Source: an uncultured SAR86 cluster bacterium (GTDB taxonomy: Bacteria; Pseudomonadota; Gammaproteobacteria; Magnimaribacterales; D2472). From it: a DNA stretch of 64,000 nt. Below the pieces are notes generated by a model that saw only the letters and a list, made by a program, of their open reading frames with translations, was not told the DNA's origin and made no database searches. The stretch covers positions 1-64,000 of the forward strand of contig CACOEZ010000001.1 of NCBI GenBank assembly GCA_902626385.1, in the 5' to 3' direction. Positions 30,999 through 40,621 of the stretch are shown one piece after another. The first letter of the stretch is position 1. The number at the start of each line of letters is the position of its first letter. A program made the translations under genes and the position numbers.

Positions 30999-32150
30999 TT
31001 ATATTTTAGGTTCTTTATAATCTACGATATCTTTTGGAACGACAATTTCGCCATCACCATTTTCAGCATTTCCCCATGCTTGTCTCGTATATGTAATAAC
31101 TGCTGCTAATTCGACTTCTGATAAGTAGTCAAAAGAATTCATCGCAGCGCCTTGAACTCCTTCCATTAAAATTTCAATATGCCTGTCTTTGTTGTTAAGT
31201 GCGATATCACTACCAGCAAGTGCTGGAAAAATTCCAGCTATGCCCTGACCAGCAGTCTGATGACATGCCACACAGTTTACCTCATAAATACCTTCACCGC
31301 GCTCCATCAGCTCAGCGGTTGTCCATTCTTTGGTAGTCAGTTCGGCTAGTTTAATTGCTTCCTGTCTCTTACCATATACCCAATCATCGTATTCGTCTTG
31401 CTCTACAACTTTCACAACGATTGGCATAAAACCATGATTTTTACCACAAAGCTCTGTGCACTTACCTCTGTATATTCCCGGCTCATCAACAACAGTCCAT
31501 GCGGTATTAACAAAACCGGGTATTGCATCTTGCTTGATTGCAAATGCTGGCATCCACCAAGAGTGGATGACGTCGTTAGCAGTTATTAGAAATCTAACCT
31601 TCTTACCAGCAGGAATGACCACCATTTCATCAACTTCTTGTAAATAATTTTCGCCCTTTGGAACAAGGTTGTATATTTCATCAAGATCAGTCGACAAGTT
31701 TGAAAAGAAACTGACTTCGTCTTCTAGGTATCTGTATTGCCATTTCCATTGATAACCTGTTACTTGAATATTTATGTCTCCGGCCTCATCATCATAGATT
31801 TTTACAAGCGTTTTAGAGGCTGGCACAGCCATTGCTATTAAAATTAAAAATGGAATTATTGTCCATGCTATTTCAAGCTTGTGATTTTCATGAAAAGTTG
31901 CCGGGACAGGATTTTTCTCTTTTGTGTGAGCCCACATTGAGTAAAACATTACGGAAAATACAACAGCCCCTATGGCAACACATATCCAAAATATAAGCAT
32001 GTGAAGCTCAAAAACTTCATTGGAAATATCAGTAATACCTCTGGTCATGTTTAGCGCAAACCAGTCTGCGGATATCATTGGTGACGCACATAGGAATATA
32101 AGAGGAAGTAGAACATTCCTCTTAGAATTTTTAAGAAGTCTAAAAAACAT
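30999..32150 (-). CDS. ctaC: Cytochrome c oxidase subunit II with fused C-terminal cytochrome c domain
   Basis: 383 aa; CuA site CTELCGKNHGFM; C-terminal VNCVACHQTAGQG. Confidence 0.95.
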   Translation of the reverse strand: MFFRLLKNSKRNVLLPLIFLCASPMISADWFALNMTRGITDISNEVFELHMLIFWICVAIGAVVFSVMFYSMWAHTKEKNPVPATFHENHKLEIAWTIIPFLILIAMAVPASKTLVKIYDDEAGDINIQVTGYQWKWQYRYLEDEVSFFSNLSTDLDEIYNLVPKGENYLQEVDEMVVIPAGKKVRFLITANDVIHSWWMPAFAIKQDAIPGFVNTAWTVVDEPGIYRGKCTELCGKNHGFMPIVVKVVEQDEYDDWVYGKRQEAIKLAELTTKEWTTAELMERGEGIYEVNCVACHQTAGQGIAGIFPALAGSDIALNNKDRHIEILMEGVQGAAMNSFDYLSEVELAAVITYTRQAWGNAENGDGEIVVPKDIVDYKEPKI

Positions 32151-32189
32151 TATCCGCCCAATGTAAGTGTGTCTTAATAATAAAATTTA

Positions 32190-32228
32190 CTTATGATGCA
32201 TTATAAGTCATTTATATATATACAACAA
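32190..32228 (-). promoter_or_regulatory. Candidate sigma70 promoter of the cox operon with overlapping dyad
   Basis: Minus strand TTGTTG (32228-32223), 17-nt spacer, TATAAT (32205-32200); imperfect palindrome CTTATGATG/CATTATAAG at 32190-32207 covers the -10. Confidence 0.6.
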
Positions 32229-32283
32229 AGAAAAATTGTAAATTTTTGATAAGTATAATATCTTTTTGGAGCTTTAATTTCTA

Positions 32284-32493
32284 TTAATTTTTATCTCTAT
32301 TTTTCCTGAAATCATCAATATTGATAACTTTAATTTCCGAATTATTATTAGAGTCTTTTATCTCTGGTCTTTTCTCAACAAAGTCACATTTTACACAGTA
32401 AATCTCATCGTCTGCTGGATTGAGTGCTATGGTATCCTTGCTTTTACATTCTGGACAAATCGCACCTGCAATAAATTGAACGAACCTTTTCAT
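32284..32493 (-). CDS. YheV-like zinc-ribbon protein
   Basis: 69 aa; MKRFVQFIAGAICPECKSKDTI...YCVKCDFVE (CxxC...CxxC). Confidence 0.8.
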   Translation of the reverse strand: MKRFVQFIAGAICPECKSKDTIALNPADDEIYCVKCDFVEKRPEIKDSNNNSEIKVINIDDFRKNRDKN

Positions 32494-33329
32494 TCTCTCA
32501 TGGCCTCCAAATCTGCAAGAACTGTTTTTGTTTCAGGAAAAACTCCAAACCACATTTTATAGGAATGAGCAGCTTGAAAAACAAGCATGCCAATACCATC
32601 GAAAACACGATTTGATTTATCACTAGCCCATTTACAAAATGGGGTCTCAGCAAGAGAATAGTTTAAGTCATAAAAAATAGCATCATTTGAAATTAAAAAG
32701 TCGTTAGTTGGCTTAAATTCACCCGTAAGGCCTGCTGAGCTTCCATTTATTACAATGTCATATTTGTTGTCTCTTGAAAGAACCGTATCGACTTCTTTCA
32801 TGTGTGAATATTTTCTTGCTAGTTTTTCAGCGGTTTCAACTGTTCTATTAAATATAGTAATGCTTTTAACATCACTATTTGCGATCCTATATAAAATGCT
32901 TTCAACTGCAGCTCCTGCTCCTATAACTAGAGTCCTTTTATTTGTAAAGTCGAAGCCTTTTTGCTTTACATCATCAAAAAATCCCTCGCCATCTGTTGAA
33001 TAAAGAAAAATTTTTTTGTCATCTTTTACTAATGTATTAACAGCATTGATGTAACTGGCTTCTTTAGAAATAATGCCATCTATTTCCGTTGCTAGTTTTT
33101 TATGTGGAAGTGTGATGTTTAATCCTTTTGAGGTTGGATCTTTAAAAAAATCATTAACAAAGTACTTAAACTCATCTTGATTTACTTTATAAGGCAAGTA
33201 TTCAATATTGATATTAGTCAAACGAGCAAATCTTGAATGAATAAAAGGAGATAATGAATGTTCAATTGGATCTCCAATAACTCCTAACTTTGCTATTTTA
33301 GACATTCCAGTCCCTATTGATGAATTCAA
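32490..33329 (-). CDS. aroE: Shikimate dehydrogenase (likely start at MSKIAKLGV, 33305)
   Basis: KLGVIGDPIEHSLSP, NITLPHK, YINAVNTL, VFDGIGMLVFQAA. Confidence 0.93.
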   Translation of the reverse strand: MNSSIGTGMSKIAKLGVIGDPIEHSLSPFIHSRFARLTNINIEYLPYKVNQDEFKYFVNDFFKDPTSKGLNITLPHKKLATEIDGIISKEASYINAVNTLVKDDKKIFLYSTDGEGFFDDVKQKGFDFTNKRTLVIGAGAAVESILYRIANSDVKSITIFNRTVETAEKLARKYSHMKEVDTVLSRDNKYDIVINGSSAGLTGEFKPTNDFLISNDAIFYDLNYSLAETPFCKWASDKSNRVFDGIGMLVFQAAHSYKMWFGVFPETKTVLADLEAMRE

Positions 33330-34203
33330 GAAGAGATTTCTCCATTCTTTTGTAAACTTCTGATGTATTGTATTGCCACTTTGTATTATTGGGTAAAGAC
33401 GCTAATATCGATTGAATTCTTCCTTTTGATTGCAATCCAAATAAAGTTCCTCTGTCGCAGACTAAGTTAAATTCAACATACCTACCTCTTCTAATTAGCT
33501 GAAATTCTTTCTCAGAAAGAGTAAATTCGATATCTTTCCTTAAATTAATAATTTTTAAATAAGAGTCTAGATAGTTTTTCGCAACGGTTTTAAGAAAATC
33601 AATACTGTTTTCTAATGATAAATCGGTTAAATTATCAAAAAATATGCCCCCAACGCCTCTTCTTTCATTGCGATGGGGTAATTTGAAATAATTATTGCAG
33701 TTCTGCGAAAAAACTTTGTAATATTCGCAATCAACCTCATCTAAAAAACTTTTAGCTCTTGTGTGCCAATCAATGCAGTCTTCTCTGTAAGCGATGTATG
33801 GCGTTAAATCATATCCACCGCCTATCCACCATTCAGCAATATCTTTATTTTTATCTAAAATACCAAAAATACGAACATTCATGTGACTAGAAGGAACATG
33901 GGGGTTTATTGGATGAGAAATAACTGAAACGCCTGTTGCCATATATCCGAACCTGGCTTCCATTTTGAGATCATTAGCTAACGCTGTTGCTGGCAATTCA
34001 GAACCATGAATTGATGAAAAGTTAACAGCGCAATTATCAAAAAATTCACCATCTTCTATCACAAAAGTTTTTCCGCCTCCCCCTTCTTCTCTATCCCAAT
34101 TATCAAGAGAGATTGTTGCATTAGTATTTGCCTCTAAAGAGGAAAAAGCTTCGATAATATCAGACTGGATATTTAGTAGGTTATTTTTAATATTATCTTT
34201 CAT
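33298..34203 (-). CDS. hemF: Oxygen-dependent coproporphyrinogen III oxidase
   Basis: 301 aa; WWIGGGYDLTPY, HRNERRGVGGIFFDNL, RRGRYVEFNLVCDRGTLFGLQS. Confidence 0.97.
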   Translation of the reverse strand: MKDNIKNNLLNIQSDIIEAFSSLEANTNATISLDNWDREEGGGGKTFVIEDGEFFDNCAVNFSSIHGSELPATALANDLKMEARFGYMATGVSVISHPINPHVPSSHMNVRIFGILDKNKDIAEWWIGGGYDLTPYIAYREDCIDWHTRAKSFLDEVDCEYYKVFSQNCNNYFKLPHRNERRGVGGIFFDNLTDLSLENSIDFLKTVAKNYLDSYLKIINLRKDIEFTLSEKEFQLIRRGRYVEFNLVCDRGTLFGLQSKGRIQSILASLPNNTKWQYNTSEVYKRMEKSLLEFINRDWNV

Positions 34204-34206
34204 TGA

Positions 34207-34767
34207 TTAGTTACGCACTATAGATCTTGATTCAAGATCAATTATTTTAGACGGCTTAATGTTTTTGCCAAGGCGCTCATCATAATATGCCAAATCATCA
34301 GATTCAAAAAAATTTACTATATCATTAGGATTATTGATAAGTTCTTCGCCAGACAAGTTTGCAGATGTTGAAACTATAAAACCCTCAAACCCCATAAATA
34401 ATGACTTTATAGGTAAGTGATTACTTACTCTGACAGCAATTTTTCCATTTTTTGTATGTAGGTGCTCTGGCAAGTTCTCATTGTATTTGAGCAAAAATGT
34501 AACCGGTCCTGGCCAATTTTTACTTAGAAAATTTTTATCTTCAGCGCTCAAGTTGATGAGATATTTATATAAAAATTCTTGCGAATTACACAATAAGATA
34601 AAATTTTTTGAAGGATTTCTTTTCTTCAATTGAAAGATTTTTTGAACTGCTTCTTTGTTAAATGCATCGCATCCTAATCCCCAAATAGATTCGGTAGGAT
34701 GGGCAAGAATTTTTCCTGATTTTAACCACTCTATGGCTGAGTGGATATCTAAAGATTTTTTATTCAA
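34207..34767 (-). CDS. tsaC: Threonylcarbamoyl-AMP synthase (TsaC/YrdC)
   Basis: 186 aa; AHPTESIWGLGCDAF, KKRNPSKNFI, PGPVTFLL, STSANLSGEE. Confidence 0.93.
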   Translation of the reverse strand: MNKKSLDIHSAIEWLKSGKILAHPTESIWGLGCDAFNKEAVQKIFQLKKRNPSKNFILLCNSQEFLYKYLINLSAEDKNFLSKNWPGPVTFLLKYNENLPEHLHTKNGKIAVRVSNHLPIKSLFMGFEGFIVSTSANLSGEELINNPNDIVNFFESDDLAYYDERLGKNIKPSKIIDLESRSIVRN

Positions 34768-35268
34768 TTATGAGTTAAGTTTTTGATCTTTTTCTAAAAC
34801 TTCTTTTCTCATATTTTCTTTAAATTCTCTAAGCTTAGCAGATAAGTCCTCATCCGAAGTTGCTAGGATTTGGACTGCTAAAATTGCACTGTTTTTAGCC
34901 CCACTTTTTCCAACAGCTACAGTTGCGACAGGCACACCTGGAGGCATCATTGCAGTGGATAATAATGCGTCGATTCCACCCATTCCCCCAGACTCGATTG
35001 GAATACCTATAACCGGCTTCGTAGAGTGAGCTGCAACAGCTCCTGCAAGGTGGGCAGCCATACCAGCTGCTGCTATAAAAACTTGGCAGCCATTATCTTC
35101 TGAGTCTTTTATTAACTTCATGACATCGTGTGGTGTTCTGTGGGCTGACATGACATTTTTTGTGTAATTTACACCGAAATCATCTAAAACTGCGAAACTA
35201 GCTTCTACAATGGGCAAATCACTATCAGATCCCATTATTATTGCTACTTGGACATTTGAATTTGACAT
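34768..35268 (-). CDS. purE: N5-carboxyaminoimidazole ribonucleotide mutase
   Basis: 166 aa; IMGSDSDLPI, SAHRTPH, AAAGMAAHLAG. Confidence 0.96.
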   Translation of the reverse strand: MSNSNVQVAIIMGSDSDLPIVEASFAVLDDFGVNYTKNVMSAHRTPHDVMKLIKDSEDNGCQVFIAAAGMAAHLAGAVAAHSTKPVIGIPIESGGMGGIDALLSTAMMPPGVPVATVAVGKSGAKNSAILAVQILATSDEDLSAKLREFKENMRKEVLEKDQKLNS

Positions 35269-35333
35269 ATTTTGTTACTCTATAATTGTTAAGTAGATTA
35301 TAATCTCGAAATTATAATAAAAAACAGCTAAAT

Positions 35334-35843
35334 ATGTCTAAAAAACTAAAAATTTTAATTTTTCCTGATCCAAAACTTAGGACAGTGGCAAAAAAAGTAG
35401 AGAAATTCGACAAAAGTCTAAAAAAGCTGTCTGAAGACATGTTATTCACAATGTATGACGCAAATGGCATTGGTTTAGCTGCTACACAAGTAGATAGACA
35501 CATTAGACTAGTGGTGATGGATCTATCTGAAGACAGAAACGAGCCCCTAGTTTTTGTAAATCCAGAATATACAGTCGCTGAGAAGCATAGTTTAGTGGAT
35601 TTTGAGGAAGGTTGCTTATCAATTCCTGGATTTAATCAAAACATTGCAAGACCAGATAAAATAGACCTTACATGGCAAGACCTTGATGGAAAAAAGCATA
35701 ATGATGCCCCTGAGGGTTTGCTTAATATCTGTATACAACATGAAATTGATCATCTAGAAGGTAAGCTTATGGTTGATTATATTAGTGCGTTAAAACGAGA
35801 TCGTGTTCGTAAGCGTCTTTTAAAAGAATTTAACAGAAAATAA
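35334..35843 (+). CDS. def: Peptide deformylase
   Basis: 169 aa; [27 protein letters not shown]. Confidence 0.97.
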   Translation: MSKKLKILIFPDPKLRTVAKKVEKFDKSLKKLSEDMLFTMYDANGIGLAATQVDRHIRLVVMDLSEDRNEPLVFVNPEYTVAEKHSLVDFEEGCLSIPGFNQNIARPDKIDLTWQDLDGKKHNDAPEGLLNICIQHEIDHLEGKLMVDYISALKRDRVRKRLLKEFNRK

Positions 35844-35858
35844 CAGATTTTAATAAAA

Positions 35859-36779
35859 ATGAACATCTTATTTGCTGGAACAACCTTTAATTCATCAAAA
35901 ATACTTAATTTTCTACATGAAGCAGATGAGATAAATGTTATTGGGGTAATCACAAAACCTGATAAACCAGGAAAAAGAGGGTCTAATCTAATTGAATCAC
36001 CAGTATCTTCCGCTGCCAGAAATGCAGACATTAATTTATTCAAACCGGAACAATTAGATTGTATTGATTTTAAAGAGACTATTTCTAAATTAGATGTAGA
36101 TATTCTTGTGGTTGTGGCATACGGAAAGATATTACCGGAATGGATGTTAAATATTCCAAAAATTATGCCAATTAACATTCATTACTCTCTGCTACCATAT
36201 TATAGAGGCTCTTCTCCAATTCAAGCATCTATCATTAACGGTGACAAACATACAGGCGTAACTTTTATGAAAATGAATAAGAGCCTTGATGGGGGTGAAA
36301 TAATCAACAAATTTGAATGCGAAATTTTAAATGATGACAATAAGACAACACTAGAAAGAAAGCTAACTGAAATATCAATAAAGGAAATTAGCAATGTCTT
36401 AAAGTTAATAAAAACTAAAAAAGTTAAATTGCTTGATCAAAAATCAGAGGATGTGTCTTATTGTAAAAAAATTGTTAAAAATGATAGTCTGATAGATTTT
36501 AGTGAATCTAGTTCAGAAATTTTTAATAAATTTAAGGCGTATATTGAATGGCCTGGATTAACCTTTAAATATAAAAATACCTTAATAAAAATACACGGTC
36601 TTAAGATAACTGATGAAGATTCTAGCTCTAAAGCTGGAACGATAAACAAAATTACAAAATCTGGATTATATATAAATACTGTAGATAAATTGATAGTAAT
36701 TACTAACTTACAATTTCCTAATAAGAAAATAATAAAATCTGAAGATGTTTTCAATTCATACAAACAATTCTTTTCATAA
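35859..36779 (+). CDS. fmt: Methionyl-tRNA formyltransferase
   Basis: 306 aa; VVVAYGKILPEWML, NIHYSLLPYYRGSSPIQ. Confidence 0.95.
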   Translation: MNILFAGTTFNSSKILNFLHEADEINVIGVITKPDKPGKRGSNLIESPVSSAARNADINLFKPEQLDCIDFKETISKLDVDILVVVAYGKILPEWMLNIPKIMPINIHYSLLPYYRGSSPIQASIINGDKHTGVTFMKMNKSLDGGEIINKFECEILNDDNKTTLERKLTEISIKEISNVLKLIKTKKVKLLDQKSEDVSYCKKIVKNDSLIDFSESSSEIFNKFKAYIEWPGLTFKYKNTLIKIHGLKITDEDSSSKAGTINKITKSGLYINTVDKLIVITNLQFPNKKIIKSEDVFNSYKQFFS

Positions 36780-36835
36780 AAAAATTTTTACTATAAGTCT
36801 TTTAATTACTTCAAAAGAGGTTTAATTTACACAAT

Positions 36836-38191
36836 ATGAAAGTGCTAATTTTAGGTGCTGGTCGTGTTGGGGGTAGTCTTGCCCGCGCGCTTGTAAATAA
36901 TAACTATGATGTTGCTATTGTAGATCAAGATAAAAATGCTTTAAATTCTCTTGAGGAAAAATTAGATATTATGACAATTGAGGGTCATGCTTCGCACCCT
37001 CTTTCGATTAAAAAATCTGGAGCTGACGAAACCACAACAGTAATCGCAGTAACATCAAACGATGAAGTAAATATAATTGCTTGTCAGGTAGCCAAAAAGC
37101 TCTTCGATGTAAAAAAGACAATATGCAGAATAACGGATGAGTCATATGGCAAAGACTTAGATATGTTTGGTGAAAAGATTATCGATATACTAATTAGTCC
37201 AGAAGACGAAGTTAAAAATCATCTTAAAGATCTCATCATTCACCCAGGAACAGATCAGATAGAGAAATTTGCAGACGGCAAAGTAAACCTTGTAAGTGTT
37301 AAGGCAAAAAAGAAAGGTAAGCTTGTGGGAAGAGAGTTGAAGGGCATTAAAGATGATATGCCAGATACAGATGCTTTTGTTGCATCGATATATAGAAAGG
37401 GGAAACCATTCATACCTTCAGGAGAAACAATAATTAAAGAAAACGATGAAGTTTACTTCATAACCTCAGAAAAAAACACAGACCAAATTGTTGATGAATT
37501 TAGGGATCATGAAGAAAATTACTCTAGAGTAATGATTGTCGGTGGCGGAAAGATAGGATACTCACTAGCCAAAGAACTTGAAAATGAATATAAAACGAAA
37601 TTAATAGATTCAGATGAAGAAAAGTGTATAAACCTTTCGAAAAATCTTGATAAAACCATTGTGCTCCATGGGTCTGCAACTGATGAAGATTTATTAAAGA
37701 GTGAAAGCGTATCTAATATAGATATATTTTGTGCATTAACAGATGATGATGAAACAAATCTAATGTCTTCATTGCTTGCAAAAAAGATGGGAGCAAAGAA
37801 AACAATGATAATCTTAAATAATCCATCTTATCTTGGCCTAGTTCCTGGTTTCATAGATATTTACATAGCTCCCTATCGTTTAACTGTCTCTTCTGTTCTT
37901 CAGGACTTGAGAGAAGGTGATGTTATGCAAGATGTAATGTTGAAAATGGATACCGGAGCTGAAGCTGTTGAGGGTGTTGTTCATGCAAATGAATATACTT
38001 CTAGCTTATTTGGAAAATCCATTAAAGAAATTAATTTACCAGAAGGCGCCTCAATAGGGGCTGTTGTTAGGCACGGTGAATTAATGATGCCAGAATCTGA
38101 TGTTGAACTATGTCTTAATGATCATCTAATTGTTTTTCTAGCAAACAAAAATATGATGTCGGAAATTGAGGTTTTGTTTAAAAATAATTAA
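36836..38191 (+). CDS. trkA: Trk potassium uptake protein TrkA
   Basis: 451 aa; two RCK/TrkA-N domains (LGAGRVGGSLA, VGGGKIGYSLA). Confidence 0.95.
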   Translation: MKVLILGAGRVGGSLARALVNNNYDVAIVDQDKNALNSLEEKLDIMTIEGHASHPLSIKKSGADETTTVIAVTSNDEVNIIACQVAKKLFDVKKTICRITDESYGKDLDMFGEKIIDILISPEDEVKNHLKDLIIHPGTDQIEKFADGKVNLVSVKAKKKGKLVGRELKGIKDDMPDTDAFVASIYRKGKPFIPSGETIIKENDEVYFITSEKNTDQIVDEFRDHEENYSRVMIVGGGKIGYSLAKELENEYKTKLIDSDEEKCINLSKNLDKTIVLHGSATDEDLLKSESVSNIDIFCALTDDDETNLMSSLLAKKMGAKKTMIILNNPSYLGLVPGFIDIYIAPYRLTVSSVLQDLREGDVMQDVMLKMDTGAEAVEGVVHANEYTSSLFGKSIKEINLPEGASIGAVVRHGELMMPESDVELCLNDHLIVFLANKNMMSEIEVLFKNN

Positions 38192-39621
38192 TGAACTTTA
38201 AATCAATATTAAAGTTATTTAGCATACTGGTCTTATTCTTTAGCATTTCGTATGTATTTCCTATAGTTGTATCTATTATCTTCAATGACGGTGCTATAAA
38301 TTTATTCTTGTATACACTCATTGGAGTAAGTTTAATTGGACTGACAGGATTTTATATCACCAGGAATGTTAATAACGAGCTATCTCAAAAAGATGGCTTT
38401 GTTATTATAGTTATGTTTTGGGTTGTATTATGTTTCGCAGGCTCAATTCCTTTTTATCTGAGTGGAATGACTTTTATAGACTCTATATTTGAGTCTATGT
38501 CTGGTATTACAACTACAGGAGCAACAGTAGTATCTAATTTAGATAACCTTCCAGAATCTTTATTATTCTATAGACAGCTTTTACAGTGGATGGGTGGTAT
38601 GGGTCTAATTGTTTTAGCAATTGCAGTTATGCCGCTACTTGGAATAGGTGGAGGTCAGATTTATAAAACAGAAATTCCCGGAGCGATGGGAGAACAGAGA
38701 CTAACACCTAGAATTAAAGAAACAGCACAAGTCTTATGGTTAATATATTTTGGCCTAACAGTCATATGCGGTGTTTTTTATTATATTGGCGGCATGAATT
38801 CATTTGATGCCGTTTCACATGCAATGTCGACTGTCGCAATTGGTGGTTTTTCAACTCATAATGAAAGCATTGGCTACTTTAATAGTCTTTCAATAGAAAT
38901 TGTATGTATTATTTTTATGCTGCTTTCTGCTTTTAGCTTTACATTACATTATTTTGCAATATTTAAGAAAAAACCTCTTAAGTATTTGTATGATCCCGAG
39001 CTAAGATTTTTTATTTCGATCTTAATAATTATTTTTATTATAGGGGTTGTAATATCCAATCTTAGTATGCAGGGCCCATCTATAAGAGAAATTGCCTTTC
39101 ATAGCGTTTCCATGCTTACAACAACGGGGTTTTCAATATCAAATACTTCTAATTGGCCTTTTTCTTTATCCTTCCTACTTCTTATTGGTGCTTTCATAGG
39201 AGCCTGTGCTGGATCTGTAGGAGGAGGCGTGAAATCTTGGAGAGTTCTAATTATGATTAACCATGCCTATAAAAATATCATGACAATAATACATCCAAAT
39301 TCAGTGATGACTCTTAAGATAGGAACAAAAAGCGTTGATGATGGGGTTGCAACGTCCGTATGGGGATTTTTCTCGATATATGTTATTTCATTTATTCTTT
39401 TGCTTTTATTCGTTTTAATGTCAGGGCTTGATTTTGAATCTGCTTTTTCTGCTGTAGGAGCTTGTTTAAATAATCTCGGCCCGGGGCTTGGAATAGTTTC
39501 CGAGAATTATTCGGATATCAGTTCATCAACCAAGGGAATATTAGCATTTGCAATGCTACTTGGACGTCTTGAAATTTTTACTTTGTTGGTAATTTTAACC
39601 CCGATGTTTTGGTCAAAGTAA
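38191..39621 (+). CDS. trkH: Trk potassium transporter TrkH
   Basis: 476 aa; SGITTTGATV, QWMGGMGLIVL, STVAIGGFSTHN, TTTGFS filter motifs. Confidence 0.95.
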   Translation: MNFKSILKLFSILVLFFSISYVFPIVVSIIFNDGAINLFLYTLIGVSLIGLTGFYITRNVNNELSQKDGFVIIVMFWVVLCFAGSIPFYLSGMTFIDSIFESMSGITTTGATVVSNLDNLPESLLFYRQLLQWMGGMGLIVLAIAVMPLLGIGGGQIYKTEIPGAMGEQRLTPRIKETAQVLWLIYFGLTVICGVFYYIGGMNSFDAVSHAMSTVAIGGFSTHNESIGYFNSLSIEIVCIIFMLLSAFSFTLHYFAIFKKKPLKYLYDPELRFFISILIIIFIIGVVISNLSMQGPSIREIAFHSVSMLTTTGFSISNTSNWPFSLSFLLLIGAFIGACAGSVGGGVKSWRVLIMINHAYKNIMTIIHPNSVMTLKIGTKSVDDGVATSVWGFFSIYVISFILLLLFVLMSGLDFESAFSAVGACLNNLGPGLGIVSENYSDISSSTKGILAFAMLLGRLEIFTLLVILTPMFWSK

Positions 39622-40485
39622 CTACATATTCTCGTATGGATCATTTGGCAAATTTTTGCTCCTTTTAAACCTCTTATATTCCCATGAGTAATCTGAGGGC
39701 CTTTCATTTATAAAATTCTCAATATCTTTATTTACTAAAAGTTTGCGCTTACTATCATTATAAATACTATCATGACAGCTTTTAATTTTTACTTTAAGAT
39801 TTCTATTTTGATTTGATTGAATGTAAAAATAAATGACTGGGACGTTGCTTTTGGATGCAAGCGACTGAACAAGAGTTGTTGAATATGCCTTTACATTAAA
39901 AAATTCAATATGTTCTCCAAGTCCCCTCTTGGGTACTTGGTCAGCAGCAAAACAGACAATTTTTTTATCTTGAAGCGCTTTATAAAGATGACGAACTCCT
40001 CCAATGTTTGTTTCATAGCATTTTGAATTTCCGCTTTCTCTTTTTGATTTTACAAAATAATTAAGAGCATTATTTTTGATTTTTTTATACAAGCTTACAG
40101 TTGTATGCTGTGAGTTCATCCAAGTCAATAACATATCCACACTTCTGTTATGAAACGAGACAGCAATCAAACCATTTTGTTTTAAATTATTTAAAAGAAA
40201 GTTGTTTTCTACGCATAGTAAATTATCATTTGATTCAAATTCTGATGATCCCCATGAGTAAATAGATTCATATCCAGATAAAAATGACTCTTTTAAACTT
40301 AACTTTGAAAGGATTTGAACGTCACTTTTTGATCTATTTGGATATGCAATTTCAATATTTTTTTTAGTAATTTTAAAATTAGATGAATATTTATAAGCCC
40401 TTGATGCAAAATAAATGTCAATAAGAAAACTAAATAGGGGTTTTGGAATAAAAGTAATTAAATAAAAAAGCGGTTTCATAATCAT
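39622..40485 (-). CDS. Lipid A acyltransferase (LpxL/HtrB-like)
   Basis: 287 aa; VSFHNRSVDMLL (Hx4D/E region), CFAADQVPKRG; LPLAT family layout. Confidence 0.75.
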   Translation of the reverse strand: MIMKPLFYLITFIPKPLFSFLIDIYFASRAYKYSSNFKITKKNIEIAYPNRSKSDVQILSKLSLKESFLSGYESIYSWGSSEFESNDNLLCVENNFLLNNLKQNGLIAVSFHNRSVDMLLTWMNSQHTTVSLYKKIKNNALNYFVKSKRESGNSKCYETNIGGVRHLYKALQDKKIVCFAADQVPKRGLGEHIEFFNVKAYSTTLVQSLASKSNVPVIYFYIQSNQNRNLKVKIKSCHDSIYNDSKRKLLVNKDIENFINERPSDYSWEYKRFKRSKNLPNDPYENM

Positions 40486-40587
40486 TTATAAGCAATGCTT
40501 GCTATAATCATAAAATATATAATTTATTTGTTAAAGGCAAAACCTCTATAAGAAAAATATATATGAATACATGTTGATAATATAAAC

Positions 40588-40601
40588 TAGACATTTGTCT
40601 A
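40588..40601. promoter_or_regulatory. Short dyad upstream of glyS
   Basis: TAGACA-TT-TGTCTA, 20 nt upstream of the TTG start. Confidence 0.35.
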
Positions 40602-40621
40602 TTTTAAGTTAAGGATTAATA

